This document shows, piece by piece, positions 24,409-33,507 of a DNA stretch of 64,000 nucleotides. The translations under genes were made by a program, and so were the position numbers. The stretch lies in contig CAKNXK010000013.1 of the NCBI GenBank assembly GCA_932182025.1, forward strand, positions 20,274-84,273. Direction: 5' to 3'. The notes under the pieces were generated by a model, which had not been told where the DNA came from, searched no databases, and saw nothing but the letters and a program-made list of their open reading frames with translations. The DNA comes from an uncultured Candidatus Melainabacteria bacterium. Lineage in GTDB: Bacteria; Cyanobacteriota; Vampirovibrionia; Gastranaerophilales; Gastranaerophilaceae. How positions within the stretch are numbered: the first letter of the stretch is position 1; each line of letters starts with the position of its first letter.

Positions 24409-27400
24409 TTAAGTAATATTTCGAACTTTTTTAATATAAGCAATCATAGCATTGTCTATTTTTGTTGCAATATCACTTGAAAAATCCTTCGTTGTATTTA
24501 CCTTGCCATTTTCATCTTTAAAAGGCTGGACAAGATCTAACAAAGCATTATATTCATCACTTCTCTTATTTGCCTCCGAACCATAGTATAAGACTTTATT
24601 AATAACCGGCATCATGTCATCAACACCCAATGCATCTCCAAACAATGCATATTCATCATTCCAATCTTTGATAATACCTTTACCGCTCTCGCTGTATGCA
24701 AGTACAACATCAGCAACACCGCTTGATGATAGTCTTGATAGAGCCTCAGCCTGTAGTTTTTCTTTAGTATGAGAAGTTCCGTTATTATCAGTTTCATATT
24801 TTATTTCTTTAGCATAATCAGAAGCAGTACATCTTTCAAATGTTACTTTACCATCAGAACCAGTTTTCTTTCTATAGAAAATTGTATTTCCAAAGAAATC
24901 TGCCCAGGAATAAATCGGCTCTCGACCGTCATGTACCGGTAATGGTCGTTGGATTTTGTTCATTAACTTATTTGCAGTCTCTTGGGAAAGTGTTAACTGC
25001 TTATCCATTGCCAATTCTAATACTTCAACAAATGCAAATGCGACATCTTGTTCATTTGTATCAATAACTTTATTAATCAATTGTTCAAACTTATCATTTG
25101 CATCCTCAAAAAACTCAAAATGCTTGCTTAATACATACAACTGATCACTAGATCGTAAGCTATCATAAATAGCAGTTATTTGTTCCTTATTTCCACTATT
25201 TATTATTACATTTCTGATTTGATTACCAGATTCAGTTCCTAAATAGAATGGATTATCATTACCGTCTTCTAACTTAGGCTTTACAGCATAGTCAATTAAT
25301 GTTGCCATTTGTGTCGGATTTAATTTTACACCCTCCCTGCCTACTATGGATTCTTCTTTAATAAAATCAGGGTCTTTTGTATCAATGATATTGTCAATTA
25401 ATTCTTCATCATATAAATCCCATTTACCAACTACAAAATTAACAACGGACAATTTAACATCTTTATCTATATTTTCATCATTAAATATTTCTTTAAGACG
25501 AGCCATATTTATACCTCTTTCTGTATCAGTAAATTTAGAAGATGCTTCATTGGTCTTCGCTTCATAGACAATATTCTGTAATTCAATATATTGTTCTGCT
25601 TTTGCAAGTAACTCTTCTTTTGAAGCGGCACTCAATACAATATGGGCAACATCAGCATTATAATCAACATTTGCAGCTATTGAAAAACTAACATTATAAG
25701 TCACATTGCCATCAGACTCTGTTTCTTTAATATCTAAATCAAGAAGCGTAAGCTTTCGTAAGATATTCTCATTTTCATTCTTTAAAGGACCAAGATAATC
25801 TTTAACAAATGTAACATCACCGAAATTTTCCTGAATTTTACCAAAAGGTATCAAGTCAATATTTTCTCCAACAGCCTCTATAAATTTAAGAACTTTAGCT
25901 TGAGCGCCTTCTAAATCATTTTCTAAGTCAAATTCTGCCACAGCTTTTTCAAATAATTCTGCATATTTGGCTTTCAAATCAGCAGTAGTAATGTACTGAG
26001 CATCTGTTTCTAAAGACTGTGTATACTGTCCTTTACCTAAATCATCTATCGATGTAACAGAGTCTAATACAGCTTTTTGCATACCTGCCGGTATATTGCA
26101 CAGCATTATATAAATTTCTTCTTGAGCTGGACGTCTTGAAGGTTTAAAAGTGTATTCTTTATTTTCACCCTCTCCGGTTACTTCAAAGAATGATTCTAGA
26201 ACTTTATCTTTAGCTTTTTGCTTATCTTCTTCCGGATCATAAGTCGCAGCATCAATGTTTGCAAGAGCAGTTTCTAAATATCGCATATTTGCCGGATCAC
26301 CATTACCTGCTTCGTATAGAGCAACAACTCTATCAGCTACTGCTTTATTAAATGCAGGAGAATCTTCTGCAGAAGGAGTAAAATTCAAGCTGTCCAATAC
26401 AAACATGTCACTTTTTGCTACAAGAGCTAAAACATCATCTTTTGAGGCATGTAATGCATCTGCTTTTGAAGCAATACAATTAGCAAGCATTTTGTCTTCT
26501 GTATTTACATACTGCTTAAATACAGCTGCCAGCGCACGCTCTTTTGCATTATCATCCGTATCATCAGGAATTGTATCATTTTTTGTTGCTGCATTAGCTT
26601 CATTTATTGCTTTCACAAAGCCATCTAAAACTTTAGGATCATTTGCATAATAATCACCGCTAGAATATGCAATTTCACCACTCTTTTCATTAAAATAGAT
26701 AGATTTTTCAGCAACATCATTGTCCGAATCCACAGCAATTTGGTAAAGCTCATAATTTTTTACCTTAGTTGCCATAAACTCTTTTAACGCAATTTCATCA
26801 TCAGTCAGCTTCTCGCTCGCATTTTCTTTATCACGGATTTCTTTGTATAAAGAAGCTACTGTTTTTGCGGTATCTTCGTTTTTGATAAGGTCGTTTGTAA
26901 AATTATCTTCTGAATTAACAAGTAGCTTAGTCAAAACTTCAACATTTTTAGTTCTTGCTAAATCCTGCACAAAAGCTTGTACGTCCTCTGATTCAAGGTT
27001 AACATTACCGTCTGCTCTTAACTTGTCTATAACATCTTCAATTACACCAATATCACCGCCGGATAGCTCAATGCGTTTTTTCATATTCTCAAGATTAGCA
27101 GCTTGTCTTGTTGCTTTTGCATCAGCTGCTTCACTTTCCGGAGCTGCTGTGATTGTTGCTGCAGCGAATTGAGTTTTTAATTCTTTTAGCTTTTCAAGAG
27201 AATCCGCAGTTAATGTTACACCATCAACTTCTGTAGTATACATGGTTGTAAAGCCTTCTTTTGTCCATTCTTTATAAGTAAGGGCATTGTCACCTTCGCC
27301 ATCGACTTTCTCTTCTGCTGAATATTCAAGTTCTGTCAATGTTTCAGGAACAGGTTTTTCTTGAACTGTAATTGATGATGGAGCCACTGTTGTTGGTGTC

Positions 27401-28212
27401 ACAGGACTTTCACCTACTGTAGGTGATGCTTCAGCCGCAGGCTGAACCGGTGAACCTACTCTGCCAACTTTTATAACTTTACCTTTTGGAACTCTGTTTA
27501 CATCAGAAATATCATTAACCAATGCAATTTCAGCAATCCTATCATTAATTTGTTTTGCATTAGGATGCTCAACACCTTCATCCTTTAAAGCTTGAACTGC
27601 TACATTATATAAATAAACACCTTTATCTACTGTTACTTCTTTTGTAAAGGCAGTAGTCAATTCATCTTTTTTATCTTGAATTCTCACTCTTTGGTTTTGG
27701 ATAGCCTGATTGAATGCATTTTGAGATACCCTTGGATCAGGTCTTCTTTCAACAACAGGAGTTCTTTCTTCTTCTTTGACCTCTTCTGTAACAACTTCGG
27801 TTACAGGTTCTTGTGCAACCGGCTCTTCTTCAACCTCAGCAACAGGTTCTTCTTTAACCTCTTTCGTTTCTTTTGTAGAATTTGCTTTTGCAATTTTTTC
27901 ATTAATAAACTCAGCAACAGACTTACCTGATTTTACAAATTCATCACCAAGTTTTAGTTCCGTAGCATCGACTTTACCATCCGCCATTAAAAGCGTATGG
28001 AGTTTATTCATTAAATCTTTTTCTGTGTCAGAATCAAGCTTCTTTTTATTTTTAGTTGAAGATTTATCAGCTTTTAAAATTGCATCAAAAAGAGGCTGTA
28101 ATTGTTCTAATTCTTTCTTCTTTTTCCCTTCAAACTTAAGTTCGCCTTTGTCATTAACAAATGCTTGCGCGTTTTGAGTTTTAAACTCATAATTACGAAT
28201 GTCTTTTCCCAT
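24409..28212 (-). CDS. Large modular hypothetical protein with LysM-like segment
   Basis: 1267 residues, not recognised as a whole. It has no signal peptide. Residues 1-105 are helical and contain LLMADGKVDATE, similar to an EF-hand/TerB-like loop. Residues ~115-160 are a low-complexity Pro/Val/Glu linker. Residues ~195-250 (GVYLYNVAVQALKDEG ... ISDVNRVPKGKVIKVG) look like a LysM-type glycan-binding fold. A second Pro/Thr/Val linker (250-290) is followed by ~950 residues of acidic alpha-helical repeats rich in Asp, Ala and Lys. An AAGGAG ribosome binding site and its own terminator support a monocistronic gene. It could be an exported structural or effector-like protein; the export route is unknown. 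Confidence 0.8.
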   Translation of the reverse strand: MGKDIRNYEFKTQNAQAFVNDKGELKFEGKKKKELEQLQPLFDAILKADKSSTKNKKKLDSDTEKDLMNKLHTLLMADGKVDATELKLGDEFVKSGKSVAEFINEKIAKANSTKETKEVKEEPVAEVEEEPVAQEPVTEVVTEEVKEEERTPVVERRPDPRVSQNAFNQAIQNQRVRIQDKKDELTTAFTKEVTVDKGVYLYNVAVQALKDEGVEHPNAKQINDRIAEIALVNDISDVNRVPKGKVIKVGRVGSPVQPAAEASPTVGESPVTPTTVAPSSITVQEKPVPETLTELEYSAEEKVDGEGDNALTYKEWTKEGFTTMYTTEVDGVTLTADSLEKLKELKTQFAAATITAAPESEAADAKATRQAANLENMKKRIELSGGDIGVIEDVIDKLRADGNVNLESEDVQAFVQDLARTKNVEVLTKLLVNSEDNFTNDLIKNEDTAKTVASLYKEIRDKENASEKLTDDEIALKEFMATKVKNYELYQIAVDSDNDVAEKSIYFNEKSGEIAYSSGDYYANDPKVLDGFVKAINEANAATKNDTIPDDTDDNAKERALAAVFKQYVNTEDKMLANCIASKADALHASKDDVLALVAKSDMFVLDSLNFTPSAEDSPAFNKAVADRVVALYEAGNGDPANMRYLETALANIDAATYDPEEDKQKAKDKVLESFFEVTGEGENKEYTFKPSRRPAQEEIYIMLCNIPAGMQKAVLDSVTSIDDLGKGQYTQSLETDAQYITTADLKAKYAELFEKAVAEFDLENDLEGAQAKVLKFIEAVGENIDLIPFGKIQENFGDVTFVKDYLGPLKNENENILRKLTLLDLDIKETESDGNVTYNVSFSIAANVDYNADVAHIVLSAASKEELLAKAEQYIELQNIVYEAKTNEASSKFTDTERGINMARLKEIFNDENIDKDVKLSVVNFVVGKWDLYDEELIDNIIDTKDPDFIKEESIVGREGVKLNPTQMATLIDYAVKPKLEDGNDNPFYLGTESGNQIRNVIINSGNKEQITAIYDSLRSSDQLYVLSKHFEFFEDANDKFEQLINKVIDTNEQDVAFAFVEVLELAMDKQLTLSQETANKLMNKIQRPLPVHDGREPIYSWADFFGNTIFYRKKTGSDGKVTFERCTASDYAKEIKYETDNNGTSHTKEKLQAEALSRLSSSGVADVVLAYSESGKGIIKDWNDEYALFGDALGVDDMMPVINKVLYYGSEANKRSDEYNALLDLVQPFKDENGKVNTTKDFSSDIATKIDNAMIAYIKKVRNIT

Positions 28213-28413
28213 AGATTTTCACTCCTTATAGTTGATTCCACAAACTTACTTTGCATGTGTTAACGGCATATTTTGCAGAAACTTTAGATACTGATAAATA
28301 ATTGTTACAAAAGTTCATAAAAGTGAAATAATTAAGAAAAAATAAATTTTTACCTCAATGGTTATTTGCTAACGTATAATTATCATATATAATTATGTTA
28401 AAGGGAGGAAATC

Positions 28414-28971
28414 ATGGAAAATCCGTTCAAGAATACTAATTTTGAGGAAAATAAAGAAGCAGAAACAGCTGCTGAAAATACTGAAACAGACGTAGAAGAA
28501 ACTATTGAAGAACAGCCGGAAGAAACAAATCCTTGGCAAGAAAAATACGAAACTTTAAACAATCAATATATTCGTCTTGCTGCTGATTTTGATAATTTTA
28601 GAAAACGTCAGGAACAAGAACGTGAAAATCTTTTAAAATACGGAGCAGAAAACACTGTTAAAAAGCTTATTGAAGTTCTGGATAATTTTGACAGAGGAGC
28701 AAAAGCTATTGAAACTGTTGAAGACTGTGAAAAAGTTAAAGAATGTTTCAATTTGGCTTACAAAAACTTTAATGATGTTTTAGGAAAAATCGGATTAGAA
28801 GTAATTCCTGCTGAAGGAGAAGAGTTTGATCCGAACCTTCATGAAGCTGTTATGCAGACTCCTACCGATGAGAAACCTGAAAATACTATTATTACAGAGC
28901 TTCAAAAAGGTTACAAATTAGGGGATAAAGTTTTAAGACCTACACTGGTTAATGTTGCAACCGCACCATAG
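28414..28971 (+). CDS. grpE: Nucleotide exchange factor GrpE
   Basis: 185 residues. An acidic disordered N-terminus (1-45) is followed by the long dimerisation helix (YIRLAADFDNFRKRQEQERE) and the C-terminal beta domain ending GDKVLRPTLVNVA. It exchanges ADP for ATP on DnaK. A GGGAGG ribosome binding site is present. dnaJ follows at 29084, with the 88-nt element in between; dnaK and hrcA are not in the window, and no CIRCE operator is visible upstream. Confidence 0.96.
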   Translation: MENPFKNTNFEENKEAETAAENTETDVEETIEEQPEETNPWQEKYETLNNQYIRLAADFDNFRKRQEQERENLLKYGAENTVKKLIEVLDNFDRGAKAIETVEDCEKVKECFNLAYKNFNDVLGKIGLEVIPAEGEEFDPNLHEAVMQTPTDEKPENTIITELQKGYKLGDKVLRPTLVNVATAP

Positions 28972-28983
28972 GTGTAAATAACA

Positions 28984-29071
28984 AACCGGCTTGAACCCAC
29001 CAGTAATCTGTTCCAAAGGAGCGCTTGGAGAGAATATATAAATTAGTAGAATAGCGGGATGCGCTCCGCCC
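28984..29071 (+). repeat. 88-nt structured element, copy 2 (between grpE and dnaJ)
   Basis: Starts AACCGGCTTGAACC and ends GCTCCGCCC. The 7-bp stem GGAGCGC / GCGCTCC differs from copy 1 at three base pairs, all compensated. It begins 12 bp after the grpE stop and ends 12 bp before the dnaJ ATG, inside what should be one transcript. Confidence 0.85.
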
Positions 29072-29083
29072 AAAGGTTAAAAA

Positions 29084-30187
29084 ATGAGTGATTATTATGA
29101 GATATTAGGCGTTGAGAAGAACGCCTCTAAAGATGAGATAAAAAGTGCTTTTAGAAAGCAGGCACGCAAATGGCATCCGGATATAAACAAAGCTCCGGAA
29201 GCAGAAGCTAAGTTCAAAGAGCTTGGCAAAGCTTATGAAACACTAATGGATGATGACAAGCGCGCAACTTATGACCGTTTTGGCGAAGATGGATTACAAA
29301 ATGCGGGTTACAGCTCACAAGGTCCGTTTGCGAACGGTTTTGGAGACTTGGAAGAAGTGTTCAGTTCTTTCTTCGGCGGTGGTTTCGGCGGATTTGGCGG
29401 AGGCAGACGCCAGGATCCTAATGCACCTCAACGCGGTGATGATTTAAGACTTGATATAGAAATTGAATTTGAAGAAGCTGTTTTCGGGCTTAATAAAGAA
29501 ATAAAAATCGACCATTTAGAAACTTGTCCGACTTGTAACGGAACCGGTGCAAAAGAAGGTTCTAAACCTCAAACATGCCAGCACTGCGGAGGAAGAGGCA
29601 GTGTACAGCAAACAACAAGAACCGTTTTAGGTCATTTTACTCAAATAGTTACTTGTCCGCATTGTCATGGAAAAGGAACTATTATCTCAGATCCTTGTCC
29701 TGCTTGTAAAGGCGAGGGTAGAAAAGATGTCGAAAAGAAGCTTGATATCAAAATTCCTGCAGGTGTTGACAATGGTTCAAAAATGAGACTTTCTCATGAA
29801 GGTGATGCTGGTAAAAACGGAGGTGTTGCAGGGGATTTATATATCGTAATCCATGTAAAACCTTCAACTTATTATCAACGTGATGGAATAAATGTATTTA
29901 CAAAGCTTGAAATTTCACCTGCGCAAGCTGTTTTGGGAGACACTGTTACAATTAAAACTCTTGATGGAGAAAAAGATGTTTCTATTCCATCAGGAATTCA
30001 AACAGGCGAAGTTGTTAAAATAAAAAATGCAGGGGTACCAAACCTTTCTAAGCCATCAGTGCGCGGGGAACATGTTGTTGTTGTGACGGTTAAAACTCCA
30101 ACACATATTTCTAAAGATGAAAAAGCCTTATATCAAAAACTTTATGAACTTCAAAAAGGGAAAGTAAATAAAAAAGTTTTATGGTAG
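29084..30187 (+). CDS. dnaJ: Chaperone DnaJ
   Basis: 367 residues, a full type I J-protein. J-domain 1-70 with HPD at 31-33, then a Gly/Phe-rich region (about 88-112), four zinc-binding CxxCxGxG repeats (CPTCNGTG, CQHCGGRG, CPHCHGKG, CPACKGEG, about 148-215) and two C-terminal substrate-binding domains (PAQAVLGDTVTIKTLDG). It stimulates DnaK ATPase and delivers unfolded clients. It follows grpE; the short gap holds the 88-nt element, whose 3' end leaves only AAAGGTT as ribosome binding site. Confidence 0.97.
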   Translation: MSDYYEILGVEKNASKDEIKSAFRKQARKWHPDINKAPEAEAKFKELGKAYETLMDDDKRATYDRFGEDGLQNAGYSSQGPFANGFGDLEEVFSSFFGGGFGGFGGGRRQDPNAPQRGDDLRLDIEIEFEEAVFGLNKEIKIDHLETCPTCNGTGAKEGSKPQTCQHCGGRGSVQQTTRTVLGHFTQIVTCPHCHGKGTIISDPCPACKGEGRKDVEKKLDIKIPAGVDNGSKMRLSHEGDAGKNGGVAGDLYIVIHVKPSTYYQRDGINVFTKLEISPAQAVLGDTVTIKTLDGEKDVSIPSGIQTGEVVKIKNAGVPNLSKPSVRGEHVVVVTVKTPTHISKDEKALYQKLYELQKGKVNKKVLW

Positions 30188-30222
30188 AATAGTCATATAA
30201 ATAATAAGTTGGAGGGATTGTT

Positions 30223-31659
30223 TTGCGTAAGTTATTATTGTTATTAGGTATTATCCTAATCTCGTGCACAAGTGCTTTTGCGGCTAAACTGCCGGAAGAA
30301 GTACAAAATTACATTAACAAAACAGTTCCGGGTACTGATATTCGTTTTGACGGGGTAGTTATATTGCCTGACAATACGGTGTATTTACCACTATTTCCGT
30401 CTTTGTTTTCAGATATTACAAAATTAAAGGTTAAAGAGTCCTTTCCTACGAACAAGGAATTAAACCAAAAACCTGATATTATAATCTTTAACAATGATTT
30501 TGTTTTAATGAAGGTTTTATCTGACGGCGAAGGGCACAAAACGGTTTTACACCAAACTATTCCGCCTTTGCAGGTTAGAACAGGACTGCTTCCTCAAGAT
30601 ATGCTTGTGCCAAGCGGTTTGATTTTGCCAGAAAATATTAAGGGTATTGTCGGAAACCTTAAAATTGATATTAAAAATGAAGATGTAATCAAACTTAATG
30701 CAAGGGAAAGTTTTGAAGAATTTCTTGATGAAACTGACCCTATTAAACAGCAAGCATTAATCCCGCAGCTTAAAAACAAAATTTTATTTGTAACAACTAA
30801 TTACTCAAAAAATATTCAGGTAATTGAACCGGCACAGAGTTCACCAAAGTACTCGCTTGCTCAAAAGTCTATTCCTATAGATATTGAAGCAGTAAACAAC
30901 GGTAAATTTTTGCTTGTAACATCTTATGAAAGACCATTTTTGGATATAATTTCGACTGCTGATGCAAGATTTATTAAACAAATCAATCTTTCAACTTTCC
31001 CGGAAGAAATATTAGTAGACGAAAGTGCTAACAAAGCTTATATAACATCTCCAAGTATTTCTACAATATTTGTAATTGATTTAAAAACAATGTCTTTAAT
31101 CCAAAAAATTAAAGTAAACGGGCATTGTGAAAAGCTTTTATTGGCAGAAGACAAGATGTTTTATGTTGATAAGCTTAAAAACGAAATCTGGGCAATTGAG
31201 CTTAAAAACAACTATGAATTAAAAGACATTGGAAGTTTTCCTAATGTATCATCTTTAGCTTTTACAAAGAATAAATTATTTATCTCAAGCAGAACAAAAA
31301 GCAGAATCGCTGTTATTGATTATTCAACATTAGGACTTGCTAATGAGTTTACTACTGTTAATAAGCCTGTAGCAATCCAACTTTATGGAAATAATCTTTA
31401 TGTTCTTGGTGCTCAAAATAACAAAGTACAAAGAATTAATATTGATAATGGAAAAGTTCTAGACACAATTGAGCTTGGAACAGAAGGGTTTTCAACAGGA
31501 TTTAATAAAATTCAGGGAACAGATTTAGCAGTTATTACTGATATTAAAAAGAACAAGTATACAATTCTTGATTTAGCTAAAGGCAAAGTTTTAAAAACTT
31601 ATGCCGTTAATGTTCCTATAAACGATATTATAATTACAGACAAGGTTAAGGAGTTTTAA
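30223..31659 (+). CDS. Exported beta-propeller (YncE-like) protein, possible lipoprotein
   Basis: 478 residues from a TTG start (TTGCGTAAG) with a good TTGGAGGGA ribosome binding site. The N-terminus MRKLLLLLGIILISCTSAFA is a signal peptide; LISC fits a lipobox, while AFA-A fits signal peptidase I, so either processing is possible. Residues ~200-470 show repeated strands like GKFLLVTSYERPFLDIIST, NKAYITSPSISTIFVIDL and NNLYVLGAQNNKVQRIN, the pattern of YncE/7-bladed propellers. The function is unknown; a role in the envelope is likely. It lies 35 bp after dnaJ and its stop shares a base with the next ATG. Confidence 0.78.
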   Translation: MRKLLLLLGIILISCTSAFAAKLPEEVQNYINKTVPGTDIRFDGVVILPDNTVYLPLFPSLFSDITKLKVKESFPTNKELNQKPDIIIFNNDFVLMKVLSDGEGHKTVLHQTIPPLQVRTGLLPQDMLVPSGLILPENIKGIVGNLKIDIKNEDVIKLNARESFEEFLDETDPIKQQALIPQLKNKILFVTTNYSKNIQVIEPAQSSPKYSLAQKSIPIDIEAVNNGKFLLVTSYERPFLDIISTADARFIKQINLSTFPEEILVDESANKAYITSPSISTIFVIDLKTMSLIQKIKVNGHCEKLLLAEDKMFYVDKLKNEIWAIELKNNYELKDIGSFPNVSSLAFTKNKLFISSRTKSRIAVIDYSTLGLANEFTTVNKPVAIQLYGNNLYVLGAQNNKVQRINIDNGKVLDTIELGTEGFSTGFNKIQGTDLAVITDIKKNKYTILDLAKGKVLKTYAVNVPINDIIITDKVKEF

Positions 31660-32225
31660 TGGACATTATAATGGATGAAATTACATCCCAAACATTAGCA
31701 GAATTAGAAAAAACTCAAAAAGAATTCTGGAATATTCCAAGAAAAACAGGAGTTTTGATTAATACATTTATTAAAATGATGAATATCCAATCAGTGTTAG
31801 AAATAGGTACATCTAACGGGTATTCGGGATTATGGATAACAAAAGCGCTTAAACAAACCGGCGGAAGACTTACTACAATTGAGTATTATGACAAGCGCCA
31901 GAGTGTTGCAATGGAAAACTTTAGAAGATGCGGCGTTGATGATATTGTAAGACCATTACAAGGCAGTGCGTGTGAAGTTATTGAAGCATTGGATAAGAAT
32001 GAAAAGTTTGATTTTGTATTTATTGATGCAAACAAACGTGAGTATGTAAAATATTTCGAACTTGTCAAACCGCATTTAACAGAAAAGGCTCTTATTATTG
32101 CTGATAACATAACTTCTCATGCAGAGAAGGTTCAGACTTTTATTGATGCGGTTGATGCGGATGATGAGTTTCAATATGAGATTGTAGAAGTTCCTGGTGG
32201 AATTTTGATAGCTTACAGGGGATAG
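31659..32225 (+). CDS. SAM-dependent O-methyltransferase (class I, family 3 type)
   Basis: 188 residues. Motif I is SVLEIGTSNGYSGLW, motif II is GGRLTTIEYYD, and the metal/substrate Asp is in FDFVFIDANKREYVKYFE; LIIADNITSH follows. This is the layout of caffeoyl-CoA/catechol-type O-methyltransferases. The substrate is unknown. AAGGAG is 5 nt upstream of the ATG at 31659; a second in-frame ATG four codons later is possible. It overlaps the propeller gene by one base and is 4 bp ahead of glmU. Confidence 0.85.
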   Translation: MDIIMDEITSQTLAELEKTQKEFWNIPRKTGVLINTFIKMMNIQSVLEIGTSNGYSGLWITKALKQTGGRLTTIEYYDKRQSVAMENFRRCGVDDIVRPLQGSACEVIEALDKNEKFDFVFIDANKREYVKYFELVKPHLTEKALIIADNITSHAEKVQTFIDAVDADDEFQYEIVEVPGGILIAYRG

Positions 32226-32229
32226 GAAA

Positions 32230-33507
32230 ATGATTAAATCAATAATTTTAGCAGCAGGCAAAGGCACAAGAATGAAATCCGAAACACCAAAAGTGCTTCA
32301 TACGATTTTTGATAAAACACTTGTCGGCTATGTAATTGAAGCAGTCAATAAAACTGGTTTGGTTGATGAAAACTTTGTTATTGTAGGACATCAGGCTGAA
32401 CGAGTAGAAGAATTTATTAAAAACAATTATGATAATGCAAAAACAGTTTTGCAAAGTCCTCAATTAGGAACAGGGCACGCTGTTAGTATGGTTTTACCTT
32501 ATCTTAATGATTTTGAGGGTGAAGTGATTATTCTTTGCGGTGATACTCCGCTTGTAACAGAAGAAACTTTAAAAGAGTTTATAGAAGCACATCACAGTAA
32601 AAATTCTGATTTAACAGTTATGAGTGCAATTTTTGAAAACCCTACTAATTACGGAAGAATTATCAGAAATGCTGATGGCTCATTAAATTCAATCGTTGAG
32701 GAAAAAGATGCAAATGCTGAACAAAAGACTGTTAAAGAGATTAACGCAGGTATTTATTGCTTAAACTGGGCAAAAATCAAACCTGCCTTCGGACAATTGA
32801 AAAGCAATAATGCGCAAGGCGAATACTATTTAACAGATATTATCAAATGGGCAAATGAACAGAATTTGAAGGTTGATGCTTATATTCTTAAGAATAATGA
32901 AGAGATTTTTGGTATTAATTCAAAAGCACATCTTGCAGAAGCTTCGAGAATGCTAAATCAAAGAACAATAAAAAAACATCTTGAAAACGGGGTTACAATT
33001 GTTGATCCGAATACAACTTGGATTAGCCCTGAAACAGAAATCGAAGCAGATACAATAATTTATCCATCTTGTTATATAAATGGCAAAAACAAAATCGGGA
33101 AAAACTGTAAAATCGGACCGTTTGCACATTTAAGAGGGGATGTTATTCTCGAAGATAATGTAAAAATCGGAAACTTTGTTGAAGTTAAAAAGACCACAAT
33201 CAAATCTCACACAAATGCTTGCCACTTGTCATACTTAGGAGACAGTGAAATCGGCTCAGGGGTAAACATAGGGGCTGGTACAATTACAGCGAATTATAAT
33301 CCTTTGACAAAAGTTAAAAGCAAAACAATAATCAAAGACAATGTTAAAATCGGTTCAAACTCTGTAATTGTAGCACCTGTTACAATCGAAGAGGGAGCAA
33401 ATGTTGGCGCTGTTGGTGTTATTACTAAAAATGTGCCGGCATGGGCTTTAGCAATTACAAGGGCTCCATTAAAAGTTTTAGAAAATTGGGTTAAAAGAGG
33501 TCAATAA
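32230..33507 (+). CDS. glmU: Bifunctional GlmU (GlcN-1-P acetyltransferase / GlcNAc-1-P uridyltransferase)
   Basis: 425 residues, about 30 shorter than E. coli GlmU but with both domains. The uridyltransferase domain has AAGKGTRMKSETPKVLH, LGTGHAV and CGDTPLVT; the C-terminal left-handed beta-helix has hexapeptide repeats and the acetyltransferase His in CHLSYLGDSEIG followed by GAGTITANYN. It makes UDP-GlcNAc for peptidoglycan and lipopolysaccharide. It sits in a tight run (O-methyltransferase, glmU, rph, TerC-like, cca) with 1-bp overlap to rph. Confidence 0.95.
   Translation: MIKSIILAAGKGTRMKSETPKVLHTIFDKTLVGYVIEAVNKTGLVDENFVIVGHQAERVEEFIKNNYDNAKTVLQSPQLGTGHAVSMVLPYLNDFEGEVIILCGDTPLVTEETLKEFIEAHHSKNSDLTVMSAIFENPTNYGRIIRNADGSLNSIVEEKDANAEQKTVKEINAGIYCLNWAKIKPAFGQLKSNNAQGEYYLTDIIKWANEQNLKVDAYILKNNEEIFGINSKAHLAEASRMLNQRTIKKHLENGVTIVDPNTTWISPETEIEADTIIYPSCYINGKNKIGKNCKIGPFAHLRGDVILEDNVKIGNFVEVKKTTIKSHTNACHLSYLGDSEIGSGVNIGAGTITANYNPLTKVKSKTIIKDNVKIGSNSVIVAPVTIEEGANVGAVGVITKNVPAWALAITRAPLKVLENWVKRGQ

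Noticed and set aside
27776..28177. Long plus-strand open frames opposite the 1267-residue gene
   Set aside because: They mirror low-complexity Glu/Lys/Val coding on the other strand (Ser/Phe-rich translations) and have no start signals.
28213..28413. Possible CIRCE/HrcA operator upstream of grpE
   Set aside because: The 200-bp gap has AT-rich partial palindromes but nothing close to TTAGCACTC-N9-GAGTGCTAA.
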